Source: CAJXMH01 sp040220135
GTDB lineage: Bacteria > Bacteroidota > Bacteroidia > Flavobacteriales_E > Vicingaceae
DNA length: 64,000 nt
NCBI GenBank assembly: GCA_040220135.1
Contig: JAVJTT010000004.1
Coordinates: 5,802-69,801, forward strand
Reading direction: 5' to 3'
Under the pieces are notes generated by a model, which did no database searches, was not told the origin of the DNA, and saw nothing but the letters and a program-made list of their open reading frames with translations. The position numbers and the translations under genes are program-made. Shown in pieces: positions 44,147-54,237 of this stretch (the stretch's first letter is position 1; every line of letters begins with the position of its first letter).

Positions 44147-45877
44147 ATGAAGTCTTACGGATTACTTTTCTTTATCATTTTCCCACTGTTTCTTTTTTCA
44201 CAGAACAAACAGTTAGCAATTCGCGGACTTGAAAGCCAAAAATTAGATGTGCCAAAGCTTGTTTCCGACTCTACCGAAGCCAAGCAAATTGCAGCCGACA
44301 TTTTACAACAACTATATGAGTCAGGATACCTCGCAGCTCAATTCGATTCGCTGATCGAAAAAAAATCAACGCTTTTACTTCACTTTAAATTAGGAGAGGA
44401 ATATAAATGGGTTCAATTAAGAGCCGGCAACTTAAAAACAGAAGAATTACAAGAAATTGACCTTAACGATCGCTTGTTTTTAACCCGTCCTTTTCGTCCA
44501 AAACAGTTGAGCCGCTTTTTTAAGAAGTCCATCGAATATTTTGAGAATAAAGGTTACCCCTTTGCCTCCATTCGGCTGGATAGTCTTGAATTTGACAGCA
44601 CAAGCGGGATTAAAGCAAGCCTTAGGGTTAAGCGAAATCAATTTTACACCTTAGATAGTGTAAAGCTAAAAGGTAATTCCTCGGTAAACAGAGCCTACTT
44701 GTTGCAATACCTCGACCTAGAATTAGAAAAGCCTTACAGAGAGAAGTCGATTGATCAGATTGAAACCCGAATACAAGAAATCCCCTTTTTGGAATTAAGT
44801 AAAAGAAAAGAGGTGCAATATTTTGAAGATTATGTAAAGCTGATTCTGCACCTAGACAAGAAAAAAGCCAGTCGCTTCGATGGGGTGCTGGGGCTTTTAA
44901 CAAACGAAAATGATGGAAGCATAGAACTTACCGGGGATGTTGACCTCAACTTAATCAATGCCTTTAACCGTGGAGAAAACTTGGGCTTAAATTGGCGAAA
45001 ACTGAAAGGCAATTCCCAAGATTTAAAAATCAACTTCGCTTACCCATACTTTTTAAATACACCCATCGGCATTGACGCTAACTTTAAATTATTTCGAAGA
45101 GACACCACCTTTATCGACCTGATCAGTAGGTTGGGCGTTAGCTATTCCTTAAAGCGTGGTGAAGCGGTTCGACTTTTTATTGAGAACAAATCGTCAAACT
45201 TACTTTCCCGAAACCGCTTCCTCAACCAAACTAACAATGCCTTGCCTCCATTTGGCGATATCCGTACCAACTTATTTGGCGTAGGCTATCGCTTGCAGCG
45301 CTTCGATTATTTGTACAACCCTAGAAAAGGACTTAGTATAGATGTTTCTTTTGCTGCCGGAAGAAAAAGACTGGAAAAAATTGCCGCCTTGGAGGAAGAG
45401 CAACCAGAAATATATGAAGGTGTGGAGCTAAGCACCAACCAATTTAATGGCGACTTGACTTTTCAATTTTTTCAACCGCTTGGGGGCCGTTCAACTTTGC
45501 TGCTTGCCAACCAATCGGCTTCAACCTATTCTGAAAATCTTTATCAAAACGAATTGCTTCGAATTGGGGGATTAAAAATATTGCGAGGCTTTGATGAAGA
45601 GTCTATTAATGTTTCAACCTATTCCATCTTTACTTTAGAATACCGCTTTCTTTTAGATCGCAATTCCTTTTTCTCGGTCTTTTCTGATGGGGGCTATTAT
45701 GAAAGCAACAGCATTGGAAATTATGTTAGCGATACGCCCTTAGGGCTCGGTGCAGGAATCAGCTTTGAGACAGCAGCCGGCATATTTACTTTTAACTATG
45801 CAGTTGGCAAGCAATTCGACAATCCCATCGACTTGCGCGCGGCTAAAATTCATTTTGGTTTTATCAACTTCTTTTAG
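44147..45877 (+). CDS. BamA/TamA family outer-membrane protein (Omp85)
   Basis: A 576-residue protein with a Sec signal peptide (ending before Q-N-K). Residues about 95-235 hold POTRA-like modules (Y-F-E-N-K-G-Y-P-F-A-S-I, V-K-L-K-G-N-S-S-V-N-R-A-Y-L). The C-terminal 330 residues are a 16-strand-type barrel with the L-R-G-F-D-E motif, the Omp85 VRGF/Y equivalent, near residue 483, and an aromatic end (H-F-G-F-I-N-F-F). It is shorter than BamA with fewer POTRA modules, nearer to TamA or to partner-type Omp85 proteins. Role in outer-membrane protein or lipid insertion is inferred from family. Confidence 0.83.
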   Translation: MKSYGLLFFIIFPLFLFSQNKQLAIRGLESQKLDVPKLVSDSTEAKQIAADILQQLYESGYLAAQFDSLIEKKSTLLLHFKLGEEYKWVQLRAGNLKTEELQEIDLNDRLFLTRPFRPKQLSRFFKKSIEYFENKGYPFASIRLDSLEFDSTSGIKASLRVKRNQFYTLDSVKLKGNSSVNRAYLLQYLDLELEKPYREKSIDQIETRIQEIPFLELSKRKEVQYFEDYVKLILHLDKKKASRFDGVLGLLTNENDGSIELTGDVDLNLINAFNRGENLGLNWRKLKGNSQDLKINFAYPYFLNTPIGIDANFKLFRRDTTFIDLISRLGVSYSLKRGEAVRLFIENKSSNLLSRNRFLNQTNNALPPFGDIRTNLFGVGYRLQRFDYLYNPRKGLSIDVSFAAGRKRLEKIAALEEEQPEIYEGVELSTNQFNGDLTFQFFQPLGGRSTLLLANQSASTYSENLYQNELLRIGGLKILRGFDEESINVSTYSIFTLEYRFLLDRNSFFSVFSDGGYYESNSIGNYVSDTPLGLGAGISFETAAGIFTFNYAVGKQFDNPIDLRAAKIHFGFINFF

Positions 45878-45921
45878 CCTTTGGCTTTTGCTTAATTTAG
45901 CTTTCCTAGAAGCAAATCAAG

Positions 45922-47259
45922 ATGGACCTATCTTTTCTTATGCCAGTAATTTCAATCCTCTTACTCATTGGTATTGTGGCTCTTTTTCTGCAACTTAGAA
46001 AGCAATCAAATGGAATCTCAGATCAAGAATGGCAAGAGATTAAAGATGATAACACCAGGCTTAAAGTTGAAAAAAACTCTTTGGAAGAAAGAATTAAAGA
46101 TTCCATTCAAAAATTTAGAGAGCAAGAAGAAAAGCAGCAAGCTCTACAAAACGAAAACAAGAATTTGCACGCTGAGCTAGAAGTTGCGAAAGCTGATTAC
46201 AAAAACTTAGAAGAGCGGCTTAATGAAGAAAAGGCTGAATTGGAAAAACTCAATCAGAAATTCACCAAAGAGTTTAAATTGGTAGCCAATCAGTTGCTGA
46301 AAGACAATTCAGATGAACTTTCAGAAAAGCACCACAAAGAGTTAGATCAATTACTTACTCCGTTAAAAGAGAATTTAAAATCATTTGAAGACAAGATTCA
46401 AGAGCGCTATGTTAGCAATCGTGACGAGCAACTTTCTTTAAAACAAGAAATTAAAAATTTAACCAAGCTCAATAACGTTTTAAATGAACAAGCCCAAAAT
46501 TTAACCAATGCCCTGAAAGGCGATAGCAAAAAGCAAGGTAATTGGGGCGAATTGGTTTTGGAGAAAATTTTAGAAAGCTCCGGTTTAATTAAAGGAAAAG
46601 AGTACGAAACTGAAGTGTCTGACACCAATTCTAACAACCAACGTATTAGACCTGATGTGGTGGTAAAGTTACCGGACGAACGGCACATTATAGTAGACTC
46701 TAAAGTCTCGCTTTCGGCCTATGAAAAGTATGTTAGCTCTGAGGATGAACTCGAAAAACAAGCCCAATTAAAACTACACCTCAGCAGTGTTAGAAATCAC
46801 GTAAAACTGTTAAGTGAAAAAAATTACCAAAGCGGGCTTGGGGTAAACACGCCGGATTTTGTTCTACTCTTTATTCCCATTGAGTCCTCCTTTAGTTTAG
46901 CAGTTCAAAATGACCCTGACTTGTATGTCTACGCTTGGGACAGAAAAGTGGTAATTGTAAGTCCTACCACCTTATTGGCAACCCTTAGAACGATTGCTTC
47001 GGTTTGGAAGCACGAGCGTCAAGCCCAAAATGCCAAAGAAATAGCAGATCGAGCCGGGGCGCTCTATGATAAGTTCTACAATTTTGTGGAAGACCTACAA
47101 AAAATCGGGCAACGCTTACAGCAAGCACAAGACTCCTACCACGGCGCTTTCAATAAGCTGAGCACCGGTAATGGCAACCTTTTACGTCAAGCTGAAATGC
47201 TGAAAGAACTAGGCGCTAACACCCAAAAATCGCTTCCCAAAGAAATAGATCAATCTTGA
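45922..47259 (+). CDS. rmuC: RmuC family DNA recombination protein
   Basis: A 445-residue protein: an N-terminal membrane helix (about 5-23), a long coiled coil rich in Glu, Lys and Gln (about 35-195), then the RmuC nuclease-like domain (G-N-W-G-E-L-V-L-E-K-I-L-E, R-P-D-V-V-V-K-L-P-D, V-D-S-K-V-S-L). RmuC limits inversion-type rearrangements at short inverted repeats in E. coli and has a restriction-endonuclease-like fold. Length is normal. Its TGA overlaps the ATG of the GWxTD gene by one base, suggesting coupling. Confidence 0.93.
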   Translation: MDLSFLMPVISILLLIGIVALFLQLRKQSNGISDQEWQEIKDDNTRLKVEKNSLEERIKDSIQKFREQEEKQQALQNENKNLHAELEVAKADYKNLEERLNEEKAELEKLNQKFTKEFKLVANQLLKDNSDELSEKHHKELDQLLTPLKENLKSFEDKIQERYVSNRDEQLSLKQEIKNLTKLNNVLNEQAQNLTNALKGDSKKQGNWGELVLEKILESSGLIKGKEYETEVSDTNSNNQRIRPDVVVKLPDERHIIVDSKVSLSAYEKYVSSEDELEKQAQLKLHLSSVRNHVKLLSEKNYQSGLGVNTPDFVLLFIPIESSFSLAVQNDPDLYVYAWDRKVVIVSPTTLLATLRTIASVWKHERQAQNAKEIADRAGALYDKFYNFVEDLQKIGQRLQQAQDSYHGAFNKLSTGNGNLLRQAEMLKELGANTQKSLPKEIDQS

Positions 47260-48524
47260 TGTTGAAACCAAGTTTCCAATTTTATACGTTTCTCTTACTA
47301 ATGGCAACTCTGATTGCTTGTTCAACGAGCAAAAAATCGGTGCAATACGATTACAGCTACTTGTATCAAGAAGACCAAAAACTGATCAAGCCTCGCTTTA
47401 AGCTTTTTCACCGCGATCAAGATACTTCGGTGCTTTATTTTAAAATAAAAAGCGACGATATTCTTTACGGTAAACTTGGCGGTGATTCCCTTTCCATTGC
47501 ACGCGTTTTGTGCAAGTACAAGGTTTATGGTAAAAAAGGCAAAAAAGATATAGTAGATAGTGCTACTGTTCCCCTAATTAGTTACGGTGAAAATGCAGCA
47601 GGTCTAATTCTTCAGGCCAAAGTAAAAATGGCTATCCCTCAAGGGGAATTATACCCCATGGAAATTCGATTTCGGGATGAATACCGCGACCTAAACGTTG
47701 TTTACTACCATTGGGCTGATAAAAGACCAAATGGAAACTCTCAGTATTACTTGATCAAACAAGGGCAAAAAATAATTGAAGATCATATTGTAGCTAAAGG
47801 CAATCGCTACAGCTTGCACAAGAGCAAGCTGATAACAGCAAATCGTTTTAGCTTAAAGCAAAGTGGATTAGAATACGAAATGACTCCTCCTCCTTTTGCC
47901 ACGGAAGTTGAACCACCCTACCCCCCTACTTCAGATAGCTCGATCAGCAAAATTTTTGTTTCTGATAGCCTGATCATTGAAGGTTTTGAACGAAACAATT
48001 GGCTGGTTTGTGATACTGATTCAAGCTTGCGGCCCTTTTACTTCTTTCGCTTTCAAGCAAATTTCCCTGAAGTGACCCAGTTTGAAAAAATGATCGGGCC
48101 TATTCGCTACATCAGCACCTCTTCGGAGTATAAAAGTTTACAACACGCCATCAATAAGAAAAAGGCTTTGGACCATTTCTGGTTAGAGTTGGGGAAACAA
48201 GAAGAAAGAACAAAGAAGATGATTCGTGAATTTTACCGACGGGTAGAATTAGCCAACCGCTATTTTTCCAATTTTCGTGAAGGCTGGAAGACCGACCGCG
48301 GAATCATTATGATTGTTTACGGCGAACCCAGCAGTATTTACAAAAGCATTAATCAAGAAAAATGGGTGTATGGTGAAGAAAACCATATTCTTTCAATCCA
48401 ATTTAACTTTCAACTACGCGACAATAATATGAGTCGCAATGTATTTGAATTAGAGCGGAATTCTGACTACAAGAATAATTGGTATCGAGCAGTTGACAGT
48501 TGGCGACAAGCAAAAATCTATTAA
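47259..48524 (+). CDS. GWxTD domain lipoprotein
   Basis: A 421-residue protein with a lipoprotein signal (L-I-A-C, Cys near residue 21). The C-terminal region contains the GWxTD motif as E-G-W-K-T-D-R-G-I-I-M-I-V-Y-G-E-P-S at about residue 343, followed by W-V-Y and a strand-rich end. The domain is found in Bacteroidota and Acidobacteriota surface lipoproteins of unknown function. The ATG at 47259 is used. It runs into the RNA methyltransferase gene after 4 bases. Confidence 0.87.
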   Translation: MLKPSFQFYTFLLLMATLIACSTSKKSVQYDYSYLYQEDQKLIKPRFKLFHRDQDTSVLYFKIKSDDILYGKLGGDSLSIARVLCKYKVYGKKGKKDIVDSATVPLISYGENAAGLILQAKVKMAIPQGELYPMEIRFRDEYRDLNVVYYHWADKRPNGNSQYYLIKQGQKIIEDHIVAKGNRYSLHKSKLITANRFSLKQSGLEYEMTPPPFATEVEPPYPPTSDSSISKIFVSDSLIIEGFERNNWLVCDTDSSLRPFYFFRFQANFPEVTQFEKMIGPIRYISTSSEYKSLQHAINKKKALDHFWLELGKQEERTKKMIREFYRRVELANRYFSNFREGWKTDRGIIMIVYGEPSSIYKSINQEKWVYGEENHILSIQFNFQLRDNNMSRNVFELERNSDYKNNWYRAVDSWRQAKIY

Positions 48525-48528
48525 AAAC

Positions 48529-49263
48529 ATGGCTAAAGAAAATTACATTTTCGGCATTCACCCGGTAATGGAGGCGATCAAGTCGGGTAAAGAGATTGAC
48601 AAAGTATTGATTCAATCTGACCTTCGAAATGCCCAGATTACCACCTTGCGAAGAATGATCAAAGATTACAGCATCAGCTCGCAAAACATTCCGCAGGCTA
48701 AGCTCAATCACAGTTACAAAAAAAATCACCAAGGGGTGGTAGCTTTGCTCTCGCCCATTGAGTTTCAACCGTATCAAGAGTTGTTAGCCAAAGCTTATGA
48801 AAGTGGAAAAACGCCCTTGTTTTTAATTTTAGATCGGATAAGTGATGTGGGCAACTTTGGAGCAATTTGCCGTACAGCAGAGTGCTGTGGAGTTGATGGC
48901 ATTATTGTGCCGGTAAAAAACTCAGCCCAAATCAATGCTGAAACCATAAAGCGCTCTTCCGGAGCTTTATTGAACGTGAGCATTTCAAGGGAAAGAGACT
49001 TGGCCAAGGTAATGGAAGACTTACAACAATCAGGTCTACAGGTTGTAGCCTGCACGGAAAAAGGAGAAGAAGAATACTTTGAGACTGATTTTAGCAAACC
49101 CACTGCCTTAATCATGGGCTCAGAAGAAGATGGAGTAAACTCTCATTTGTTTAAAGGCTCTGATAAAAGACTAAATATTCCCATGCAAGGAAAAACTGAA
49201 TCACTAAATGTTTCCGTTGCCACCGGGGTTATTTTGTATGAAGTAATGCGACAAAGAAGGTGA
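48529..49263 (+). CDS. rlmB: RlmB-type 23S rRNA 2'-O-methyltransferase (TrmH family)
   Basis: A 244-residue SPOUT methyltransferase. An N-terminal L30e-like substrate-binding domain (I-F-G-I-H-P-V-M-E-A-I) precedes the TrmH core with motif 1 D-V-G-N-F-G-A-I-C-R-T-A, motif 2 I-M-G-S-E-E-D-G-V and motif 3 L-N-I-P-M-Q-G-K-T-E-S-L-N-V-S-V-A. By comparison RlmB methylates G2251 of 23S rRNA; a tRNA-targeting homologue is possible. The ATG at 48529 is chosen, 4 bases after the GWxTD stop. Its TGA overlaps the GTG of the next gene. Confidence 0.9.
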   Translation: MAKENYIFGIHPVMEAIKSGKEIDKVLIQSDLRNAQITTLRRMIKDYSISSQNIPQAKLNHSYKKNHQGVVALLSPIEFQPYQELLAKAYESGKTPLFLILDRISDVGNFGAICRTAECCGVDGIIVPVKNSAQINAETIKRSSGALLNVSISRERDLAKVMEDLQQSGLQVVACTEKGEEEYFETDFSKPTALIMGSEEDGVNSHLFKGSDKRLNIPMQGKTESLNVSVATGVILYEVMRQRR

Positions 49264-51158
49264 CGCCAAGTCGAGAAATTAACTTACAGTACTTTCAATT
49301 TTTTACGGCTGCACTGGCCCTTGTGCTGTGTTTTTGGAATTATGGCGCTTGGTCTTTGACCAATGATGAACTTAGCGCCCTTAACAGACTGAATTATGAT
49401 TCCTTTTCAGACTTGATCGATCAAGGAATTCGAATTGACGGCCATCCCGCCTTTACGCAAGTCTTTCTTTTTTACTGGACAAAGACATTTGGAACCTCGG
49501 CCTATGCTTTGAGGTTACCCTCCGTGCTTTTGACGCTGTCGGGCTTGTATTTTTTCTATCGTTTTAGTGTACTCTTATTTAATAAGAAGGTGGCTTTGCT
49601 TACTATTTTAAGTCTAATTCTTTCTCAATTTTTTCTCAATTACACCCAATTAGCACGCCCTTATGCCTATGGATTTTTTGCCTGTTCTTTTTTTGCATAC
49701 TCCTTACTTCAATTTAGAAGTTCGCCCAATTCCAAAAAAGCCCATCTACTTTTTGTAATAAGCCTCTGTTTAAGTTTTATCATGCACTATTTGGCCACTC
49801 TCAGTGCGGCATTGATGCTTATTACTGCCTTTGCTTTATTTGGTTATAAATACTGGAAGCGTTTTCTCGGACTCACTTTAATCTCAGCCCTCATTTTACT
49901 CTTTCACCTCACAATTACTTTGGGTCATTTAGAAATTGGGGGCTTGAATTGGCTGCCTTTACCCAAACCCTCCTTCTATCGAGAGTTTTTATACTATGCC
50001 TTTAATTCAACAGTTCTATTTGCGCTTTGGCCGTTTATTTTGCTGCTTGCTTCCCTTTTCTTAAGCCCCCAACTTAAAAAGTTCAAGGCACAGCTTTGGG
50101 TTTTAATCCTTGCTACCTTCCCCTATTTAATCATCTATTTCTACACCCTTCACTACAATCCGGTAATGCAATTTTCAAGCTTGCTTTTCAGTTTTCCCTT
50201 TTACTTACTTTTTCTCTTTTCTTTCCTCGGAAAAACAAAACTGAAAGTGTGGTTTACCCTTTGCTTCAGCTCCATCTTGCTTTTGGGAAGTGTTAGTTTG
50301 TATAGCAGTAATCACTTTTTTGAAAAACGCCCTTTTGCCAACTTTAGAACCGTAATTGAAAAGGGTATCAATTATCAAGAAAAACGCCCTCACAATGAAT
50401 TATTGAGCTTTACGAATTACAATGACTCCACTTATTTCAACTATTACTACGACAAACTAGGAGATCGAATAAAGGCAGATGTAGCTCAATTCACTTCTAC
50501 AAGCGATATTGCCAAAGCCATTCAACTCATAAAAACATCTGAGGCTAAAGAAATTTTATTTGTATTTGCCGGCATTCCGGTTCCGCCTGAAGTCTATGAA
50601 TTTGCCAAACTTCACTATCCTAAAGTGGTGCAGAAAAAGCGATTGTTTAACGCTGAGTTTTTAGTTTTGGGAAAGGAAGATTTGCAAAGAGAAACTATTT
50701 TTAAAGCGTCTTTTGAGCCTTTAACCGAGGCCTGGCTTTATGACCAATCAAAATGGCAAGATAGTATTTTCTACACTTCACCGAATGCTTATTTTATTGA
50801 GCCTCAGGCAGAATTTTCTGCCACATACAAAACCACAATCGAAGCCATCAGTAGTAAAAATCATCCATGGGTTTACCTAAGTTTGCAGCTTAAAAGCAAG
50901 CAAGCTGATAATTTAAGAATCGTGGTGCAAGTCAACCGAAAAGATGCATTAATTGATTGGAAGGCCTACGACAGTAAAGCGTTTTACCAAAAAGATGAAT
51001 GGTATAATGTATCCGCAGTTTGGCAAAGTAGCGATCAATTTGAAAAGGAAGATGAAGTGGCTATCTATTTGTGGAATCCGGATCAAGGAACTTTTTACGT
51101 AGATGATTTTAAATGCGTAAACTATAAGGATAGTGACTACTTCTATTACAACCGTTAA
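49260..51158 (+). CDS. GT39-like membrane glycosyltransferase
   Basis: A 632-residue protein with about ten membrane helices in the first 350 residues and a soluble periplasmic region after them. The first extracytoplasmic loop contains N-D-E-L-S-A and G-H-P-A-F, the acidic D/E-containing motif of GT-C enzymes of the ArnT/PMT type (GT39/GT83), which transfer sugars from polyprenyl-phosphate donors. The C-terminal domain is strand-rich and could bind carbohydrate. It starts at GTG (49260) in GTGA overlap with the rlmB-type stop. Acceptor unknown. Confidence 0.82.
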   Translation: MTPSREINLQYFQFFTAALALVLCFWNYGAWSLTNDELSALNRLNYDSFSDLIDQGIRIDGHPAFTQVFLFYWTKTFGTSAYALRLPSVLLTLSGLYFFYRFSVLLFNKKVALLTILSLILSQFFLNYTQLARPYAYGFFACSFFAYSLLQFRSSPNSKKAHLLFVISLCLSFIMHYLATLSAALMLITAFALFGYKYWKRFLGLTLISALILLFHLTITLGHLEIGGLNWLPLPKPSFYREFLYYAFNSTVLFALWPFILLLASLFLSPQLKKFKAQLWVLILATFPYLIIYFYTLHYNPVMQFSSLLFSFPFYLLFLFSFLGKTKLKVWFTLCFSSILLLGSVSLYSSNHFFEKRPFANFRTVIEKGINYQEKRPHNELLSFTNYNDSTYFNYYYDKLGDRIKADVAQFTSTSDIAKAIQLIKTSEAKEILFVFAGIPVPPEVYEFAKLHYPKVVQKKRLFNAEFLVLGKEDLQRETIFKASFEPLTEAWLYDQSKWQDSIFYTSPNAYFIEPQAEFSATYKTTIEAISSKNHPWVYLSLQLKSKQADNLRIVVQVNRKDALIDWKAYDSKAFYQKDEWYNVSAVWQSSDQFEKEDEVAIYLWNPDQGTFYVDDFKCVNYKDSDYFYYNR

Positions 51159-51166
51159 ATTGTTGC

Positions 51167-52450
51167 ATGTTTTATAAGTTTATTCAGTTTCTGCTTCAAC
51201 AGTTTCTCCACTTTCATTTTGATGAAATCAAGAGCTCCAATCAGCAGGCCGTACCAAAAGAAGGTCCACTGATTATTGCGGCAAGCCATCCTAACTCTTT
51301 TTTAGATGCCATTATATTAGCAGCCATATTAAAAAGACCATTGCACTTTCTAGCCCGTTCTGATGTATTTGCAAAAAAATGGTCGGATTTTTTGCTTAGA
51401 AAACTGAATTTGATTCCCATATACCGGCTTAAAGAAGGAAAGGACAATTTGCATAAAAATGAGGAAACCTTTGCTGCTTGTCACCAAATCCTAAAAGAAG
51501 GTGGCGCTCTCTTAATATTTGCAGAAGGCGTAAGCATTGGCGACAAACTAATTCGTCCCTTGAAAAAAGGCTTAGGGCGAATTGCCTATAGTTATGTGGA
51601 GCAATACCCCAATGAAAAGCCACCAAAAATTGTCGCTTGCGGCATTAACTACGAACACATCAACCATTTTGGGAGCAAAATTTTAGTAGGCTACAGCGAA
51701 ACCATTGCTTGGGAAGACTTAAGGCAAAACTCATCCTCTTTCAACGCTCAAAGTTTAAACTTGCTGAATAAGCGCATATTAGCAGCGATTAAAGAACACT
51801 CTATCGTGGTTTCACCGGAAGATGAAAAGCTTCATCAGGCTTTGGTTGAACTTGATCCTTGTTACGAGCAGAATTCACTAATTCGCAAGGCCTTAATTGC
51901 CGAAAAAATTGCGCTTTTAAAAAAAGAAGACCCTCAAAAATATCAAGCTTTGAAGCAGGAGATCCTGAAGATGGATAAGATATTAACTCCCTACCACCTC
52001 GATTTTCAAAGCATGAAGCACAAGGTAGAAGTGAACACACAAGACTTCTTCCTTTATTTTCTTTTATGGCCTTTTGCTCTATTCGGTTTAGTGCTTAATG
52101 CCCTCCCTTTTTTACTTGGGAAAGCAATTGCAAAAAGAACCACTCAAAAAGATCCTGAGTTTTACCTTTCCGTTCGGTTTACTGTAGGCAGCTTTTTATG
52201 GTTATTGTGGACCTTAAGTTTTACTTTGCTGCTCAGCTTAATGGGACATGCAATTTTTATTTTAAGTCCTTTGGTCTTTTACTTTTTGGGCAGGGTTTAC
52301 CAAGCCAATAAACAAAGGTGGAAACTAATTAACCGTTTACGTTGGATCAAAAAAATAAAATCGAATCAAGGAGCCAATTCAGGCTTACAAGAAGAAATTA
52401 GGAAGATTTTGAAGCTGAGGACTTCACTCGGTTTAATGCCAAAATCCTAA
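51167..52450 (+). CDS. PlsC-like 1-acylglycerol-3-phosphate acyltransferase with C-terminal membrane domain
   Basis: A 427-residue protein. The N-terminal 220 residues are an LPLAT domain: H-P-N-S-F-L-D as the H-x4-D catalytic motif (about 37-43), F-A-E-G-V-S as the glycerophosphate-binding motif. The C-terminal third has about three membrane helices (around 290-315, 345-370, 375-395), making it longer than the usual 240-residue PlsC. It may acylate lysophospholipids or another lipid. It ends with a 53-base convergent overlap with the VOC gene. Confidence 0.85.
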   Translation: MFYKFIQFLLQQFLHFHFDEIKSSNQQAVPKEGPLIIAASHPNSFLDAIILAAILKRPLHFLARSDVFAKKWSDFLLRKLNLIPIYRLKEGKDNLHKNEETFAACHQILKEGGALLIFAEGVSIGDKLIRPLKKGLGRIAYSYVEQYPNEKPPKIVACGINYEHINHFGSKILVGYSETIAWEDLRQNSSSFNAQSLNLLNKRILAAIKEHSIVVSPEDEKLHQALVELDPCYEQNSLIRKALIAEKIALLKKEDPQKYQALKQEILKMDKILTPYHLDFQSMKHKVEVNTQDFFLYFLLWPFALFGLVLNALPFLLGKAIAKRTTQKDPEFYLSVRFTVGSFLWLLWTLSFTLLLSLMGHAIFILSPLVFYFLGRVYQANKQRWKLINRLRWIKKIKSNQGANSGLQEEIRKILKLRTSLGLMPKS

Positions 52451-53444
52451 AAATCCATTTGGGCAAGGGCCGAAATTTGCTTTTTTCATTCAGTTTCAAA
52501 TACCAATTCCATTTTTTAATAATTGGTACTTTATCAGTTTCCACCAATTCAATCAGACTGCCGTCGGGGTCTTCAAGATAGGCAAAGCGACCGGATGCCT
52601 CTCCCATATCATAGCTACTTTCACTGTCTACTTTAAATGCAAATCCTTTCTTCAGTGCATGCTCCTTTAGCGCTTCCATGTTTTGTACATCTAAACAAAG
52701 GTGTATAAAGCCCAAATCGCCCCACTGTCGGTTTTCAAATACAGCCTTTTGAGCCTGTTTAGGATGATAAATAATTTCCAGACAAACGGGCCCTAACAAA
52801 GGCCCAAAAGCCGTTGGCTTTATATCACTTTGCTTGATCCACCATTTTTGCCAATCTCCCTTTTTTTCATGACCAACTAATTCTGAAAAACCCAAAACAT
52901 CAGCATAAAAACCCATGGCCTTTTCCGGATCGGAAACGCCCATGCTTGCCCCCATGGCTCCTCCTATAATCTGCTTTTGCGGAATAAAACTATAATCATC
53001 CTCAATCAGTTTAAACCGATTCCTGATTGGGTCGGTACAGTTAAAAAACTTCCTTCCTATACCATCTTCTCGAATTTCTGAAAGTTCAAAAACCGAATTC
53101 ATGGAAAGCGTTTGGTGACACTTCTCAATTTTTCTACACCGAAGATGCACAGCGGTAATTCCTTTCATACCTTCTTTTATTTCAAAAGCGGGCTTCAAGG
53201 GCTTCCGGCTGCTGTATTGCCACAATTCAAAACCACCACCACCATTTAGGTTCATTAATAAAGACGCTTTTCGCCGATGAATTTTTCCACCGGTATACTG
53301 CGCCATCAATTTGGCCTCCGCTTCATCTTCAAAAACCGGCAAGTCCATCCCAAAGTATTTCACATAAATAATTTTTGCTTGCTTAATGTCATTTACCCCA
53401 ATTCCAAACTGTTGTATTCCGGCTACGTGAAAATCTGTTTTCAT
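52398..53444 (-). CDS. double VOC (glyoxalase/bleomycin resistance-type) protein
   Basis: A 348-residue protein with two VOC modules: one near 7-135 (Q-Q-F-G-I-G-V-N-D) and one near 150-300 (G-V-S-D-P-E-K-A-M-G-F-Y, V-C-L-E-I-I-Y, F-A-Y-L-E-D-P-D-G-S-L-I-E-L-V-E). The second keeps a likely metal Glu in the I-E-L-V-E strand. The fold covers dioxygenases, glyoxalases and epimerases, so the reaction is open. Its ATG overlaps the upstream GT gene stop by 4 bases. The 53-base overlap with the acyltransferase end is larger than usual for this window. Confidence 0.8.
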   Translation of the reverse strand: MKTDFHVAGIQQFGIGVNDIKQAKIIYVKYFGMDLPVFEDEAEAKLMAQYTGGKIHRRKASLLMNLNGGGGFELWQYSSRKPLKPAFEIKEGMKGITAVHLRCRKIEKCHQTLSMNSVFELSEIREDGIGRKFFNCTDPIRNRFKLIEDDYSFIPQKQIIGGAMGASMGVSDPEKAMGFYADVLGFSELVGHEKKGDWQKWWIKQSDIKPTAFGPLLGPVCLEIIYHPKQAQKAVFENRQWGDLGFIHLCLDVQNMEALKEHALKKGFAFKVDSESSYDMGEASGRFAYLEDPDGSLIELVETDKVPIIKKWNWYLKLNEKSKFRPLPKWIFRILALNRVKSSASKSS

Positions 53445-54169
53445 GATTGAGCTTCTAAAGATTCTGCCTTAGGGTGTTTCAACAAAAGTCGATAGGCTTT
53501 GAGCATCGTTGTTTGTTTGGCCCCCCACCGAAAGAGAGTGAAGACTATAAAATTGGCAAAATTGACCCGCAAATAGGAATTCTCTTTGTATTTCCGGGCA
53601 GAAACCAAAACATCATCTTGAATAATCTTAAACGGATACTTTTTTCTGGCTCGAATGATAAACTCATAATCTTCCATGATTCGGTAATCTGAACGAAACC
53701 CTTGCAAATCTTCAAACACCTTCTTTTTTATAAAAAGCGACTGATCGCCTCCTCGACACATTAGTCGGTCAAAGCGAGTGAAGTAAGCGTTTAAGGCTAA
53801 TATTTTAGAAGATGAGTCAAATTGAAAACGAAAACAGCCTAAAGAATAGCCCTCTTTTAAAGCTGCTTTAATTTTTTGGTAAAACCCTTGAGGGGGGAAA
53901 GCATCAGCATGTAAAAAGTAGAGCAAGTCTGCTTTGGCCTCTTTGGCTCCGGTATTCATTTGCACTGCTCTACACATTTTACGACAGCGAATAAAAGTGG
54001 CTCCGGCTTTCTCGGCCACTGCTTCGCTTTCATCTTGACTTTGGGCATCGGCCACAATCACTTCTGCTCCGGGCAACTCCCGCCTGAGGTAAGGCAACAA
54101 CTTAGCTAGATTTTCTGCCTCGTTTAAGGCCGGAATAATAATTGATAGAACAGGCTTATCTTTGCTCAT
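53441..54169 (-). CDS. TIGR04283-type family 2 glycosyltransferase
   Basis: A 242-residue GT-A enzyme: S-I-I-I-P-A-L-N-E-A-E-N-L start, V-I-V-A-D-A-Q-S-Q-D-E-S, the D-x-D-like metal motif in F-L-H-A-D-A-F-P-P, and G-G-D-Q-S-L-F-I-K. The G-x-N-x-G-A-K-E-A region with the double Cys segment C-R-K-M-C-R-A-V-Q-M-N-T-G-A matches TIGR04283, a family near radical-SAM and arsenosugar loci. The ATG at 54169 is preferred; an ATG at 54211 would add 14 unlikely residues. It is cotranscribed with the VOC gene and divergent from DUF547. Confidence 0.82.
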   Translation of the reverse strand: MSKDKPVLSIIIPALNEAENLAKLLPYLRRELPGAEVIVADAQSQDESEAVAEKAGATFIRCRKMCRAVQMNTGAKEAKADLLYFLHADAFPPQGFYQKIKAALKEGYSLGCFRFQFDSSSKILALNAYFTRFDRLMCRGGDQSLFIKKKVFEDLQGFRSDYRIMEDYEFIIRARKKYPFKIIQDDVLVSARKYKENSYLRVNFANFIVFTLFRWGAKQTTMLKAYRLLLKHPKAESLEAQS

Positions 54170-54237
54170 AGTGAGTTTTAATCCGCTTTGTTGAAAAGTA
54201 CGTATATTCAAATAAATTAGATTTACACTATCAGATT